From positions 1-64,000 of the forward strand of contig DASXSF010000059.1 in assembly GCA_036506155.1 (NCBI GenBank): a stretch of 64,000 nucleotides of DNA. Reading direction: 5' to 3'. Below, piece after piece: positions 8,886 through 17,690 of this stretch; position 1 is the stretch's first letter, and the number at the start of each line of letters is the position of its first letter. This stretch comes from DASXRA01 sp036506155 (lineage in GTDB: Bacteria; Actinomycetota; Actinomycetes; Mycobacteriales; Jatrophihabitantaceae). Under the pieces are notes generated by a model. It did not search any database. It was not told the origin of the DNA and saw only the letters and a program-made list of their open reading frames with translations. The position numbers were made by a program, and so were the translations under genes.

Positions 8886-10830
8886 TTCCCGGTACGGGGC
8901 GTATCACGGCGGGCCGGATCCGCTGGAGGCGCCTTATGACATCCGCCGGGCGATCGACGAGATCGGCGAGGACGTGCTGGCCGGCATGTCTCCGCGCGCG
9001 GCGCTGAACCGTCTGCTGCGGCGAGGGCCAAGCGGACGCAACGGCCTCGACGCGCTGCGCCGGCGGGCACGCGACCGGGCCCGGGAGCTGCGCCGTAGCG
9101 GCCGCCTCGACGGCACGCTCCAGCAGGTGCGCGAGCTGCTCGAACACGCACTCGAGGCGGAGCGGCGGGCGCTGTTCCCCGATCCCGACGACAGCGCCCG
9201 CATGGCCGAGGCCGAGCTGGACGCGCTGCCGCGCGATACCGCCCGGGCGGTTCGCCAGCTTGCCGACTACCGCTGGCGGTCTCCCGAGGCGCGCGAGAAG
9301 TACGAGCAGATCCAGGACCTGCTGCGCTCCGAGGTGCTCGACGCGCAGTTCGCCGGTATGCGCGACGCGCTCCAGAACGCCACGCCGCAGGACATGGAAC
9401 GCATCCGCGACATGATGCGGGCCCTCAACGACATGCTCGACGCGGACGCCCGGGGCGAGCACACCGCTGAACAATTCGCACAGTTCATCGAGCGATACGG
9501 CGATTTCTTCCCGGAGAACCCTAGGAATCTCGACGAGCTGATCGACTCCCTGGCGCGCCGGGCCGCCGCGGCGCAGCGCCTGATGGATTCGCTCACCCCC
9601 GAACAGCGTGCCGAGCTCGGCGGCCTGATGGCCCAGGCGATGAACAACGCCGGCCTGGCCGATGAGATGGCCCGGCTTTCGGCCGGGCTGCGCGCGGCCC
9701 GCCCTGACCTTTCGTGGGGCGGCGCGGAGCGCATGGACGGCGACAACCCGATGGGCTACGCCGACGCGACGTCCGCGCTCGCAGAGATCGCCGAGCTGGA
9801 CGACCTGGCCGAGCTGACCCTCCAGGACTACCCCGGTGCCAGCCTCGACGACATCGACGAGGAGCTGGTACAGCGTGCCCTCGGACGGCAGGCGGTCGAC
9901 GATCTCGACCAGCTGCGCCGCATCGAGCGCGAGCTGCAGCGCCAGGGTTATCTCGAGCGGGGTGGGGATGGGGTGCAGCTCACCCCGCGGGCGCTGCGGC
10001 GGCTGGGCGCCAGTGCGCTGCGCCGCGTCTTCTCGACGCTCGAGTCGGGACGCCGCGGCGACCACGACGTGCGTGACGCAGGCGCCGCCGGCGAGGTCAC
10101 CGGCGCCACCCGCGAATGGCGCTTCGGTGACGAGCAACCGATCAACGTCGTCCGCACCGTGCGCAACGCCGTGGCGCGCGGCCGGCCGATCCGGCTGCTG
10201 CCCGACGACTTCGAGGTCGACGAAACCGAGCGGCGAAGCTCTGCGGCGGTGGCTCTGCTGGTCGACATGTCCTATTCGATGGAGCTGCGCGGCACGTGGG
10301 GAGAAGCGAAGACCACGGCGCTCGCGTTGCACTCGCTGGTCAGCACCAAGTACCCGCAGGACTCTATCGAGATCATCGGCTTCTCCGACTATGCGCGGGT
10401 GATGACGCCCCGGGCGCTCGTGGACCACGACTGGGACCGGGTGCAGGGCACCAACCTGCAACACGCACTGATGTTGGCTCGGCGGCACTTGGACAAGCAC
10501 CGCGACGCCGAGCCCGTCATCCTCGTGATCACCGACGGCGAGCCGACCGCGCACCTGGCGCCTGACGGATTCGCGGACTTCGCCTGGCCGCCCACCCGGG
10601 AGACGATCGCGGCGACGCTCGCCGAAGTCGAGCGGTGTACCCGGCTGGGCGCCACTATCAACGTGTTCATGCTCGACGACGAGCCGCGACTGGTGTCGTT
10701 CATGCACGAGCTGGGCCGCCGCAACGGCGGGCGGGTCTTCTTGCCCAACCGGGGATCCCTCGGCGAGTACGTGGTCTCCGACTACCTGCGTTCCCGCAAA
10801 GGCCGCCGCCGCCAAAGACGAGTGGGTTGA
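8878..10830 (+). CDS. VWA-domain protein partnered with the AAA+ ATPase
   Basis: This 650-residue protein has a long helical, charged N-terminal two thirds and a C-terminal von Willebrand A domain from about residue 460. The MIDAS motif DMSYSM (D-x-S-x-S) is intact and is followed by the ITDGEPT segment. It is the Rv0959-type partner of the upstream ATPase. The GTG start overlaps the upstream stop. By analogy with chelatase I/D and MoxR/VWA pairs it probably acts with the ATPase in metal insertion or protein remodelling; the client is unknown. Confidence 0.88.
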   Translation: MPSSRYGAYHGGPDPLEAPYDIRRAIDEIGEDVLAGMSPRAALNRLLRRGPSGRNGLDALRRRARDRARELRRSGRLDGTLQQVRELLEHALEAERRALFPDPDDSARMAEAELDALPRDTARAVRQLADYRWRSPEAREKYEQIQDLLRSEVLDAQFAGMRDALQNATPQDMERIRDMMRALNDMLDADARGEHTAEQFAQFIERYGDFFPENPRNLDELIDSLARRAAAAQRLMDSLTPEQRAELGGLMAQAMNNAGLADEMARLSAGLRAARPDLSWGGAERMDGDNPMGYADATSALAEIAELDDLAELTLQDYPGASLDDIDEELVQRALGRQAVDDLDQLRRIERELQRQGYLERGGDGVQLTPRALRRLGASALRRVFSTLESGRRGDHDVRDAGAAGEVTGATREWRFGDEQPINVVRTVRNAVARGRPIRLLPDDFEVDETERRSSAAVALLVDMSYSMELRGTWGEAKTTALALHSLVSTKYPQDSIEIIGFSDYARVMTPRALVDHDWDRVQGTNLQHALMLARRHLDKHRDAEPVILVITDGEPTAHLAPDGFADFAWPPTRETIAATLAEVERCTRLGATINVFMLDDEPRLVSFMHELGRRNGGRVFLPNRGSLGEYVVSDYLRSRKGRRRQRRVG

Positions 10831-10837
10831 TCCCGCC

Positions 10838-10851
10838 CGAGCGCTCATCGC
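10838..10851 (-). repeat. Solitary 14-bp end of the dispersed repeat
   Basis: CGAGCGCTCATCGC is identical to the right terminal sequence of the complete copy at 45000-45143. It lies 7 bp after the VWA gene stop. The CTGGTGG that follows resembles the flank of the copy ending at 62735 (CCGGTGG). Confidence 0.65.
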
Positions 10852-10919
10852 CTGGTGGCTGAGTTCGCGGTGGTCGCCTTCGCTCGAGGGCGCCCACGCC
10901 TCTCGCTAGCCTTCGCCTC

Positions 10920-11351
10920 ATGCACGAGTTCCTGCTGGCGCTGCATGTGCTCACAGCGGTGTTCGCGATCGGTCCGCTGGGGCATGCCGCTACGACCGCC
11001 TCGCGCGGAGTGCGTCGCGGCGACGCAGCGGCCACGGCGGCGAGTGCCCGGATGGTGCGGGTGTACGGCTACGCGTCGCTGGTCGTGGTCCTGCTCGGCA
11101 TGTCGCTGGTACGCCCGAAGTGGCACGCCGAGTTCGGTGACACGTGGGTGTGGGTGTCACTCGTCCTGTGGGCGGTCGCGGTGGCCCTGGCGCTGGTGCT
11201 GGTCGCGCCGGCGCTCGACCGGGCGACACGGCTGATCACCGCCGGCGAGCGCGCGCCAGCCCTCACCGCACGCGTCGCCGCAGCCGGCGGAGCGGTGGGG
11301 GTGATCTTCGCCGGCATCGTGTTCCTCATGATCTACCGGCCCGGAGGGTGA
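10920..11351 (+). CDS. Four-helix membrane protein, DUF2269-like
   Basis: This 143-residue protein starts directly with a hydrophobic helix and shows four transmembrane segments, at about 2-20, 48-65, 75-97 and 118-138. The pattern HVLTAVFAIGPLGHA at the N-terminus recalls the DUF2269 family of small integral membrane proteins of unknown function. Its stop overlaps the GTG of the GNAT gene (GTGA). Confidence 0.7.
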   Translation: MHEFLLALHVLTAVFAIGPLGHAATTASRGVRRGDAAATAASARMVRVYGYASLVVVLLGMSLVRPKWHAEFGDTWVWVSLVLWAVAVALALVLVAPALDRATRLITAGERAPALTARVAAAGGAVGVIFAGIVFLMIYRPGG

Positions 11352-11824
11352 ACGTCCAGGTCGTCGGCGAGGCGCGCACCCGCGAGCTGCGCCGCGCGGT
11401 GCTGCGTCCACAGCTCCGCCTCTCAGACGTGCTGCCTGGCGATGAGCTCTCGGACGCCGTCCATATCGCGGCGCTCGACGGCGACGAGGTTCTCGGCACC
11501 TGCTTCATCCACCCATCGCCCTGCCCGTGGCGGCCCGGCGAGCCGGGGTGGCGGCTGCGCCAGATGGCCACTGCGCCCGCCAGGCAGGGCACCGGTGTCG
11601 GGTCGGCCGTTCTTGCCGGTGCCGTCACCTTCGTCGCGGCGCACGGCGGCGGTGTGTTGTGGCTGCACGCACGCGAGGTCGCGGTGCCGTTCTATGCGCG
11701 GAATGGCCTTGCCGTTCATGGGGAGCGGTTCATCGAGAACCGCATCCCACATCGCGAGATGTGGCACAACGTACCGGCCGCCCCATCTCGTCCTAGTAGT
11801 GATGAGCGATACCGCGTTCCGTGA
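11348..11824 (+). CDS. GNAT-family N-acetyltransferase
   Basis: The protein has 158 residues with a GNAT fold; the acetyl-CoA loop is in RQMATAPARQGTGVGSAVL (Q/R-x-x-G-x-G/A). The alternating strands around VLWLHAREVAVPFYARNGL match motif B and the substrate-binding end. The substrate is unknown. The start overlaps the membrane gene stop. Its last codons overlap the remnant of a sigma factor gene at 11802. Confidence 0.85.
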   Translation: MNVQVVGEARTRELRRAVLRPQLRLSDVLPGDELSDAVHIAALDGDEVLGTCFIHPSPCPWRPGEPGWRLRQMATAPARQGTGVGSAVLAGAVTFVAAHGGGVLWLHAREVAVPFYARNGLAVHGERFIENRIPHREMWHNVPAAPSRPSSDERYRVP

Positions 11825-11909
11825 CGTCGTCGAGGCCAACGGCTCGACGCTGCGCCAATGGGGTGCCTCCCGGGCACTCGCCCGGCTGCGCACGGAGGTC
11901 TTGCGATGA
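11802..11909 (+). pseudogene. Internally deleted remnant of an ECF (SigE-type) sigma factor
   Basis: A 35-codon frame reads MSDTAFRDVVEANGS followed by TLRQWGASRALARLR and ends TEVLR. The first part matches the linker before region 4 of SigE-family sigma factors and the second its last helix, so the whole -35 recognition part and regions 1-2 are missing. The stop overlaps the start of the downstream gene (ATGA) exactly as an intact sigma/anti-sigma pair would. Confidence 0.5.
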
Positions 11910-12445
11910 GCCGGAGCGATTCGGATCTGCGCGCTTCGCTTCGGACCGGTGCGGACGCCGAGCGGCTCGATGTCGACGCAGTCGTCGCACACCCGCGGGC
12001 CGTCCGCAGAAGCCGGTGGCGCATCGCCGCGGCGATCACCGGCGCCGCCCTTGCCGTGCTTGCCGTCGCCGGCGTCGTGACCGCCGTCCAGCTCAACCGG
12101 CACTCCGGCACGCCGGCAGGTGGGCCGGGTTCGACAGCGCAGGCGGCGCCCTGCCCGGTCAGTGTCCCGGCAGTGTCGCTGGGCAAGGGTTCCGGCGCGC
12201 TGTTTCCTGCCGACGTGACGTCGATCAACGTCTGTGTGTACACCGTCGACCGGCTGACCGCCTCCAGGGTGCTGACCGGCACGGTCGCGCGCCGGTACAC
12301 GCAGCGGTTCGAGGCAGCACCGTCACGCGGCCTGATCTGCCCGCAATACGTGACCCAGACGACCGTCGCCATGCTGCCGATGACCCCCGAGTGGGCCGGC
12401 GCCCGCGGTCATCGGCCGGATCAGCGGCTGCGGAACGGTCTCTAA
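11906..12445 (+). CDS. Single-pass membrane protein, probable orphaned sigma-factor partner; frameshifted
   Basis: The protein starts at an ATG with a good GGAGG site and has a 45-residue cytoplasmic part, a transmembrane segment at about 51-75 and an extracytoplasmic domain with several cysteines. This is the layout of anti-sigma-like proteins coupled to SigE-type sigma genes. The frame stops at 12445, but shifting one base near 12384-12407 gives a sensible continuation (VIGRISGCGTVSNGT, then AAELLNELSKGI) that ends at 12539. So a single-base indel probably truncates it. The matching sigma gene is reduced to a stub. Confidence 0.55.
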   Translation: MSRSDSDLRASLRTGADAERLDVDAVVAHPRAVRRSRWRIAAAITGAALAVLAVAGVVTAVQLNRHSGTPAGGPGSTAQAAPCPVSVPAVSLGKGSGALFPADVTSINVCVYTVDRLTASRVLTGTVARRYTQRFEAAPSRGLICPQYVTQTTVAMLPMTPEWAGARGHRPDQRLRNGL

Positions 12446-12588
12446 CGGGACAGCGAGCCGCGATGCCGCCGAACTGCTGAACGAGCTCTCCAAGGGCATC
12501 GTGACGTCACCGATGCCCACGATGCCCAGTCACCGATGAGCCACGGCCAGGACCGTCGTAGGTGGCTCATCGCCCCCGCCGCAAGCGA

Positions 12589-12623
12589 TGATCTTGGAAT
12601 TAAGGCCCGGCGGTCCAAGATCA
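12589..12623. terminator. Inverted repeat TGATCTTGGA...TCCAAGATCA between convergent genes
   Basis: Two perfect 10-bp arms enclose a 15-nt loop, in the gap between the truncated membrane gene and the end of the acetyltransferase/synthetase gene. There is no clear U-tract. A related repeat lies at 35365-35411, and both are followed by CGC and a G-rich stretch, so it may be both a terminator and a dispersed repeat. Confidence 0.5.
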
Positions 12624-12647
12624 CGCCCGGCGGGGTGGGCAGACGCG

Positions 12648-15074
12648 TCACAAGCCGCGCAAACGCCGTGGGCCGGTGTCGGTGCGGGTGGCGGGCGCCG
12701 CGACGCGCACCCGCACCGCGGCAACGCGCACCCCGGTGGGAGCCGCCCACGCGGTAAGCATGCAGTCGGCGACCTCGGGAAGGTCGTCGGCCAACGCGGA
12801 AAGCCGCAGCACCACGTCAGCCAGCGCGCCCAGGTCTGCCGGCCGGCCCCCGCCGTATCCGGCGAGCAGCGGGAATGCCCTGGGCGCGCGGATCAGCGCG
12901 TCCGCATCGACGTCGGTGAGCGGCACAGTGGCGTAGGCGTGATCGCCGAGCAGTTCCGTCGCCACCCCACCGACCCCGAATGACACGAGAGCGCCGAACG
13001 ACGGGTCGTCATGCACGCCCAGGACGACCTCGACGCCCTCGGGCTCGCCGCCTGCATCGACCGTGATGCCGTAGCAGGCCAGCAGCGCCGCCGCGTCGAC
13101 CCGGCCCGAAGCCACCAGTGAGCGGGCTCGCACCACGTCCACGTCGAACTCGGGCACGCGACCGGCCGGACGGCGCCGCCACTGTGCGTACCGCACCACG
13201 CTGGCCAGGGCGCGCACCGCCCGCTCCGGCGTTCGGTAGGACGGCACCGAGCCCGGCGTCGGCGCGGACGGACCCGGCTTCGCAAGCGCCGTCGGGATTC
13301 CCTCGAACCCGAGGAACGTCGACAGTACCGGCTTGTCGCCCACCGCAGAATGCAGCGCTGCTGCATATTCGTCGGCGGCGATGTCCTGCAATGCCGGTAC
13401 GAACACGGCGACGACCGCATCGACGTCGTCCGCCCGCACCGCGTCCAGCACCGCAGTCTCGAACGCGTGCGGAGTGGCGTCGGCGCCGACGTCGGTCAGC
13501 CGGGCGAGCGGCAACTGCGACGACGCGCAGGCATCGGCGACCAGAACGGCGACCGCCGTCGAGTTGCTCACGACCGCCACGCGATCGCCGGGTGGCAGCG
13601 GCTGCGTGCTGAGCAGCAGCGCTACCTCGAGCAGGTCGCCCAGCGTGTCGACCCGGATCACCCCGGACGCCTCGAACAGCGCGGCAACCGTCACCTCGGG
13701 CAACTCCACGGCAGTGCTCGCCGGGCCGGCCGAGACCAGCCCACGGCCGCTCTTCACCGCGACGATCGGCTTGCGGCGCCCGAGTCGGCGCGCGAGCCGG
13801 GCGAACTTGCGCGGGTTGCCGAAGCTTTCCAGGTAGAGCAGCACGACGTCGGTCGCCTCGTCCGTCTCCCAGTACTGCAGCAGATCGTTGCCGGAGACGT
13901 CGGCGCGGTTGCCCGCCGAGACGAACGTCGACACACCCAGCCCGTACCGGGCCGCCTCGCCCAGCACGGCGATCCCCAGAGCCCCGGACTGGCAGAAGAA
14001 ACCCGCGCGGCCCGGCAACGGCGGAGTGGCGGCCAGCGACGCGTTGAGCCGCACCCCCGGGTCAGTATTGATCACGCCCAGGCAGTTGGGCCCTACCACC
14101 CGCATTCCGTGCTGGCGCGCCTCGGCGACCAGGGCGCGCTGCGCCTCGAGTCCGGCCGCGTCGCCGCTCTCGCCGTAGCCGCCGCTGATCACGACCAGTG
14201 CGTGCACCCCCTTCGCGGCGCACTGCTCCACGACAGGGGGAACCGCATCGGCCGGGATGCACAGCACCGCGAGATCGACCGGATCCGGCACATCCAGAAC
14301 TGACGCGTAGGCACGCACGCCGGAGACATGCCGGGCGTGCTCGTTCACCGGGTAGAGCGTGCCCGAAAGGCCCATGCGGAGCAGGTTGCGGACGACGACG
14401 CTGCCGATCTTGCCGTGGTCGTTGCTCGCCCCGACGACGGCAACCGCCGGGGCGAACAGCAGCCGCCTGATCGACTGCGCCTCGGCATGCTGCTCGCGCT
14501 CGCGCATGACCTTCTCCGTCAACGCCGTCTCGTCCACGTCGAAGGTGAGCGTGATCTCGCCGTACTCGAGGTGCCGCGTCGTCTGGTAGCCGGCCTCACG
14601 GAACACGCGGATCATCGCGTCGTTCTCGGCGAGCACCAGGGCGGTGAAGCGCGCGATGCCGCGCTCACGGGCCGCCGCTGCGAGATGTTCGAGCAGCACG
14701 GAGCCGATGCCGCGGCCCTGGTGAGCGTCCGCGACGACGAACGCGACCTCGGCCTCGTCGGTGTCAGGGATGCCCTCATAGCGTCCGACCGCAATGATCT
14801 CGCCGCCGAGCCAGGCGACGAGAGCAACCCGGTCGTGGTGGTCGACGTGGGTGAACCGGTACAGGTCACGTTCCGGAATGCGGGGGTACGCGGAGAAGTA
14901 CCGCAGATAGCGCGTGCGTGTCGAAAGGCCGCCGTGGAACTTGACCAGCGCGTCGGCGTCGGACGGCTCAATCGGGCGCAGGTGGACGATGCCGCCGTCC
15001 GCGACGACGACGTCCGCCTCCCAGTGCGGAGGATAGGTCGTCCGCTCGCGCTCGACGCCGTCCTGCTCAGTCAC
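12648..15074 (-). CDS. GNAT lysine acetyltransferase fused to an ADP-forming acyl-CoA synthetase-like protein
   Basis: The 808-residue protein has an N-terminal GNAT domain (about 25-175, acetyl-CoA loop HQGRGIGS). It is followed by a CoA-binding domain (from AVAVVGASNDHGKIG) and a succinyl-CoA-ligase-like domain (PNCLGVIN, GFFCQSGALG). Proteins of this build include the Pat/PatZ enzymes that acetylate acyl-CoA synthetases. The C-terminal ATP-grasp part looks short: LLACYGI is followed almost directly by GVEVVLGVHDDPSFG, with about 60 residues of the usual ATP-binding half missing, so synthetase activity is doubtful. The GTG at 15074 overlaps the acuC stop by 8 bp. Confidence 0.85.
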   Translation of the reverse strand: MTEQDGVERERTTYPPHWEADVVVADGGIVHLRPIEPSDADALVKFHGGLSTRTRYLRYFSAYPRIPERDLYRFTHVDHHDRVALVAWLGGEIIAVGRYEGIPDTDEAEVAFVVADAHQGRGIGSVLLEHLAAAARERGIARFTALVLAENDAMIRVFREAGYQTTRHLEYGEITLTFDVDETALTEKVMREREQHAEAQSIRRLLFAPAVAVVGASNDHGKIGSVVVRNLLRMGLSGTLYPVNEHARHVSGVRAYASVLDVPDPVDLAVLCIPADAVPPVVEQCAAKGVHALVVISGGYGESGDAAGLEAQRALVAEARQHGMRVVGPNCLGVINTDPGVRLNASLAATPPLPGRAGFFCQSGALGIAVLGEAARYGLGVSTFVSAGNRADVSGNDLLQYWETDEATDVVLLYLESFGNPRKFARLARRLGRRKPIVAVKSGRGLVSAGPASTAVELPEVTVAALFEASGVIRVDTLGDLLEVALLLSTQPLPPGDRVAVVSNSTAVAVLVADACASSQLPLARLTDVGADATPHAFETAVLDAVRADDVDAVVAVFVPALQDIAADEYAAALHSAVGDKPVLSTFLGFEGIPTALAKPGPSAPTPGSVPSYRTPERAVRALASVVRYAQWRRRPAGRVPEFDVDVVRARSLVASGRVDAAALLACYGITVDAGGEPEGVEVVLGVHDDPSFGALVSFGVGGVATELLGDHAYATVPLTDVDADALIRAPRAFPLLAGYGGGRPADLGALADVVLRLSALADDLPEVADCMLTAWAAPTGVRVAAVRVRVAAPATRTDTGPRRLRGL

Positions 15075-16236
15075 GGGGGTCGTCGGGGTCGAGGCCGAGC
15101 AGGGGGAACGCGGCACGCCGGCTTGCCAGGATGGTGCGGTCCAGCCAGGACTCGCCTCCAGGCATCCATGCCACGTCATCCGGCGGCACGTCGCGCTCGC
15201 CCATCCGCTCCGGCGGGCGACCGCCGAGCTCGCGCACGTGTGCTGTCCAGCCCGGTGGGACGGGGGCGTCCAGGGCGACACGCTGTCCGGACGCCTCGGC
15301 GATCAAGTGCGTCCACGTGCGCGGCACGCAGCGGAACAACCCGTAGCCGCCACCACCGAAGGCCACCCAGCGCCCGCCTGTCACGTCGTGCGCCAGCGCG
15401 TGCAGCTCCGCGATCGCGGTGCGCTGCCCGTCCACGGTCAGTTCCAGGTTGGCGAGCGGGTCGTCACGGTGCGTGTCGCAGCCGCACTGCGTGACGAGGA
15501 CGTCGGGCCGAAACGCCCGAACCGCGCCGGGCACCACCGCCCGGAACGCGCGCAGCCAGCCGGCGTCGTCGGTGCCCGGCGGCAGCGCGACGTTGATCGA
15601 CGACCCCTCGGCGGCGCCCACGCCGATCTCGGACGGCAGCCCGGTGCCGGGAAACAGGGTGCGCGGGTCCTGATGCAGGCTGATCGTCAGCACCTGAGGG
15701 TCGTCGTAGAACGCTACCTGCACCCCGTCGCCGTGGTGCACGTCCACGTCCACGTACGCGATGCGCGCTACGCCGCGCGCCAGCAGCGCGCGGATCCCGA
15801 GCACCACGTCGTTGAAGATGCAGAACCCGGACGCGTGGTCGCGCATGGCATGGTGCAGCCCGCCGGCGATGTTCACCGCGTGCTGCGCGCTGCCGTCGGA
15901 GACAAGCTGTGCCGCGAGCACCGATCCGCCTGCGATCAGCGCCGATGCGTGGTACATGCCAGGGAAGACCGGATCGTCCGTCGTACCGAGGCCGTATCCC
16001 TCGAACGTAGGATCGTCGGACGCGCGGCGCACCGCGCGCAGGTAGCCAGGGTCGTGGATGGTCAGCAACTGGCTCTCGTCCGCCGGCGTGGGCGGCACGA
16101 CGCGTACCCCGTCTAGTACACCGAGCTCACGGGCCAGCCGGATGGTGAGGTCGAGCCGCACCGGGTTGAGCGGGTGATCGCCGAAGTCGTAGCCGAGGTA
16201 CGCCTCGTCCCAGACGACGACCGCCGTGCAGCCCAT
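15067..16236 (-). CDS. acuC: AcuC-type class I deacetylase
   Basis: This 389-residue zinc hydrolase of the arginase/deacetylase fold removes acetyl groups from lysines of acyl-CoA synthetases. The catalytic pair H128-H129 (GGLHHAM), zinc ligands D165 and H167 (DVDVHHGDG) and D254 (CDTHRDDP), and Y298 in GGGGYG are all present. It precedes and overlaps the Pat-like gene, so the eraser and the writer of lysine acetylation are made together. A small gene lies 9 bp upstream in the same direction. Confidence 0.92.
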   Translation of the reverse strand: MGCTAVVVWDEAYLGYDFGDHPLNPVRLDLTIRLARELGVLDGVRVVPPTPADESQLLTIHDPGYLRAVRRASDDPTFEGYGLGTTDDPVFPGMYHASALIAGGSVLAAQLVSDGSAQHAVNIAGGLHHAMRDHASGFCIFNDVVLGIRALLARGVARIAYVDVDVHHGDGVQVAFYDDPQVLTISLHQDPRTLFPGTGLPSEIGVGAAEGSSINVALPPGTDDAGWLRAFRAVVPGAVRAFRPDVLVTQCGCDTHRDDPLANLELTVDGQRTAIAELHALAHDVTGGRWVAFGGGGYGLFRCVPRTWTHLIAEASGQRVALDAPVPPGWTAHVRELGGRPPERMGERDVPPDDVAWMPGGESWLDRTILASRRAAFPLLGLDPDDPRD

Positions 16237-16245
16237 GCCGCAAAG

Positions 16246-16485
16246 CTAGCCCGGGCTGAGATACCGCGCGTCGAAGACGTCGTGCACCGTGACGCCGTAG
16301 TACGCCAGGCGCTCGGCGATCGTGTGCGCATCGAGCCCGTCAGCCCAGTAGCGCTGGATCGCGGCGCGCACGCTCTCGGGGGTCCCGTCCACCCTCCAGG
16401 CGACCACCTCCGGCGCAGGGGTGCCCGTGGCGGAATGGCGCGAGTGGTGGGGGTGGTGCCGTTCGTGGATGCTGTGCCGTGCCAC
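16246..16485 (-). CDS. Small His-rich protein leading the acuC unit
   Basis: The 79-residue frame has a His-rich N-terminus (HERHHPHHSRH) and a compact C-terminal part (VRAAIQRYWADGLDAHTI, then ERLAYYGVTVHDVFD) that looks like a helical domain. It ends 9 bp before acuC and is probably cotranscribed with it. I do not recognise a named family. The histidine cluster could bind metal, but that is inference. Confidence 0.65.
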   Translation of the reverse strand: MARHSIHERHHPHHSRHSATGTPAPEVVAWRVDGTPESVRAAIQRYWADGLDAHTIAERLAYYGVTVHDVFDARYLSPG

Positions 16486-16574
16486 GTGGGCTCCTAGCGG
16501 GAGACCCGGGTTGTCGGGCTGGGTGATGTCCGCTTAACGTGCCCCCGACGCGACGGCTTGTCAAGGAGAGTGCA

Positions 16575-16901
16575 TTGGGCGACGAGATTTGCGAAGTGGT
16601 CATCACCGGGCCGGACGCCGGCTGGCTGGCCGAGTTCACCCGCGCGCTCATCGCCGACCGGCTCGCCGCGTGCGCCCAGCACACCACCACGATCCGGTCG
16701 ATCTACCGCTGGCAGGGCGCGATCGAGGACGCGACCGAGGCGCGCGTGGCCCTGCACACCCGTCGCGATCTCGTTGCGGCCATCGTCGAGCGGGCCGATC
16801 ACGACCATCCCTATGACGTTCCGTGCGTGATCGCGCTGGCCGTCGTCGACGCTGCGCCGGCGTACGCGCAGTGGGTGCTCGCCGAGACGAAACCCGCATG
16901 A
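16575..16901 (+). CDS. cutA: CutA divalent-cation tolerance protein
   Basis: CutA is a small trimeric ferredoxin-like protein linked to copper tolerance. The 108-residue product shows CEVVITGPDAGWLAEF, the LAACAQ motif, SIYRWQGAIEDATEAR and the HPYDVPCVIAL segment. The start is taken as TTG at 16575, placed 6-7 nt after an AGGAG site; a further upstream frame would lack a ribosome site and exceed the family length. It is divergent from the acuC unit. Confidence 0.9.
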   Translation: MGDEICEVVITGPDAGWLAEFTRALIADRLAACAQHTTTIRSIYRWQGAIEDATEARVALHTRRDLVAAIVERADHDHPYDVPCVIALAVVDAAPAYAQWVLAETKPA

Positions 16902-16922
16902 CGGCTCTGCGACGATGATCGG

Positions 16923-17480
16923 GTGCAACTGCGACCCACGTATCCCGTCCTGACCAAGCGTCTACTGCTCCGCCCCTTCGAACCGGGCGACACCGACGCA
17001 ATGCTCCGGTACCGGTCCCGCGAGGACGTCTGCCGCTATCTACCGTTTTCACCTCAGACCAGCGAACAGATCTTCGCCCGCTTCGCGGGCAGTCCGACCG
17101 AGCTCACCGACGAAGGACAGAACCTCAGCCTGGCTGCGTTGGAACGGGAAACCGGCGCGCTCGTCGGTGACGTCGTGCTGATGTGGCACAGCCGCGAGCA
17201 GCGCGCCGGCGAGATCGGTTATGTGCTTGATCCGGACTACTTCGGCAATGGTTATGCCACCGAGGCGGGAGCGGCGCTGCTGCGGCTCGGCTTCGACGAA
17301 CTCGGGCTGCACCGTATTGTGGGGCGCCTGGACGCGCGCAACACCGCATCGGCGCGGGTACTCGAGAGACTCGGTATGCGGCGCGAGGCGCACTTCGTCC
17401 AGAACGAGTTCCTCAAGGGCGAATGGACCGATGAGCTGGTGTACGCGGTGCTCGCCAGCGAGTGGCGCGACCCTGCCTGA
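16923..17480 (+). CDS. RimJ/RimL-type GNAT acetyltransferase
   Basis: This 185-residue acetyltransferase has the RimJ/RimL pattern: LTKRLLLRPFEPGD at the start, the acetyl-CoA loop in PDYFGNGYATEAGAALL, and the VGRLDARNTASARVLERLGM segment. Such enzymes acetylate N-terminal amines of proteins or small molecules; the substrate is not evident. It starts with GTG and follows cutA by 21 bp. Confidence 0.88.
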   Translation: MQLRPTYPVLTKRLLLRPFEPGDTDAMLRYRSREDVCRYLPFSPQTSEQIFARFAGSPTELTDEGQNLSLAALERETGALVGDVVLMWHSREQRAGEIGYVLDPDYFGNGYATEAGAALLRLGFDELGLHRIVGRLDARNTASARVLERLGMRREAHFVQNEFLKGEWTDELVYAVLASEWRDPA

Positions 17481-17690
17481 CCGCGAACAGGTCTCAGGCG
17501 CGACGGCGCAAACCCGGGTCAGGCTGGTTGCGCGACCGTAGAGATCAGCCGTCCGAGAGTAGATGTCGAGATTTAGCCGCCTATCGGAGCGGCTGCCATC
17601 CGGGCGCGCCATTGCACGGTGTGCTCCGGGCGGGCTTGCGCGAGGGCCGTGCGGGCGTTGTCGGCAATGAGGCCGGTCGTGTAGACGGGG
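17481..17690. other. Gap with no recognisable gene
   Basis: Short frames occur on both strands but show no family motif. A minus-strand frame (ending at 17573) with TPVYTTGLIADNARTAL and RARMAAAPI may be the tail of a decayed gene; I could not name it. Confidence 0.4.

Noticed and set aside
8698..10848. 716-residue open frame on the minus strand
   Set aside because: It is the antisense shadow of the AAA+ and VWA genes; it shows no domain, while the + strand frames have intact motifs.
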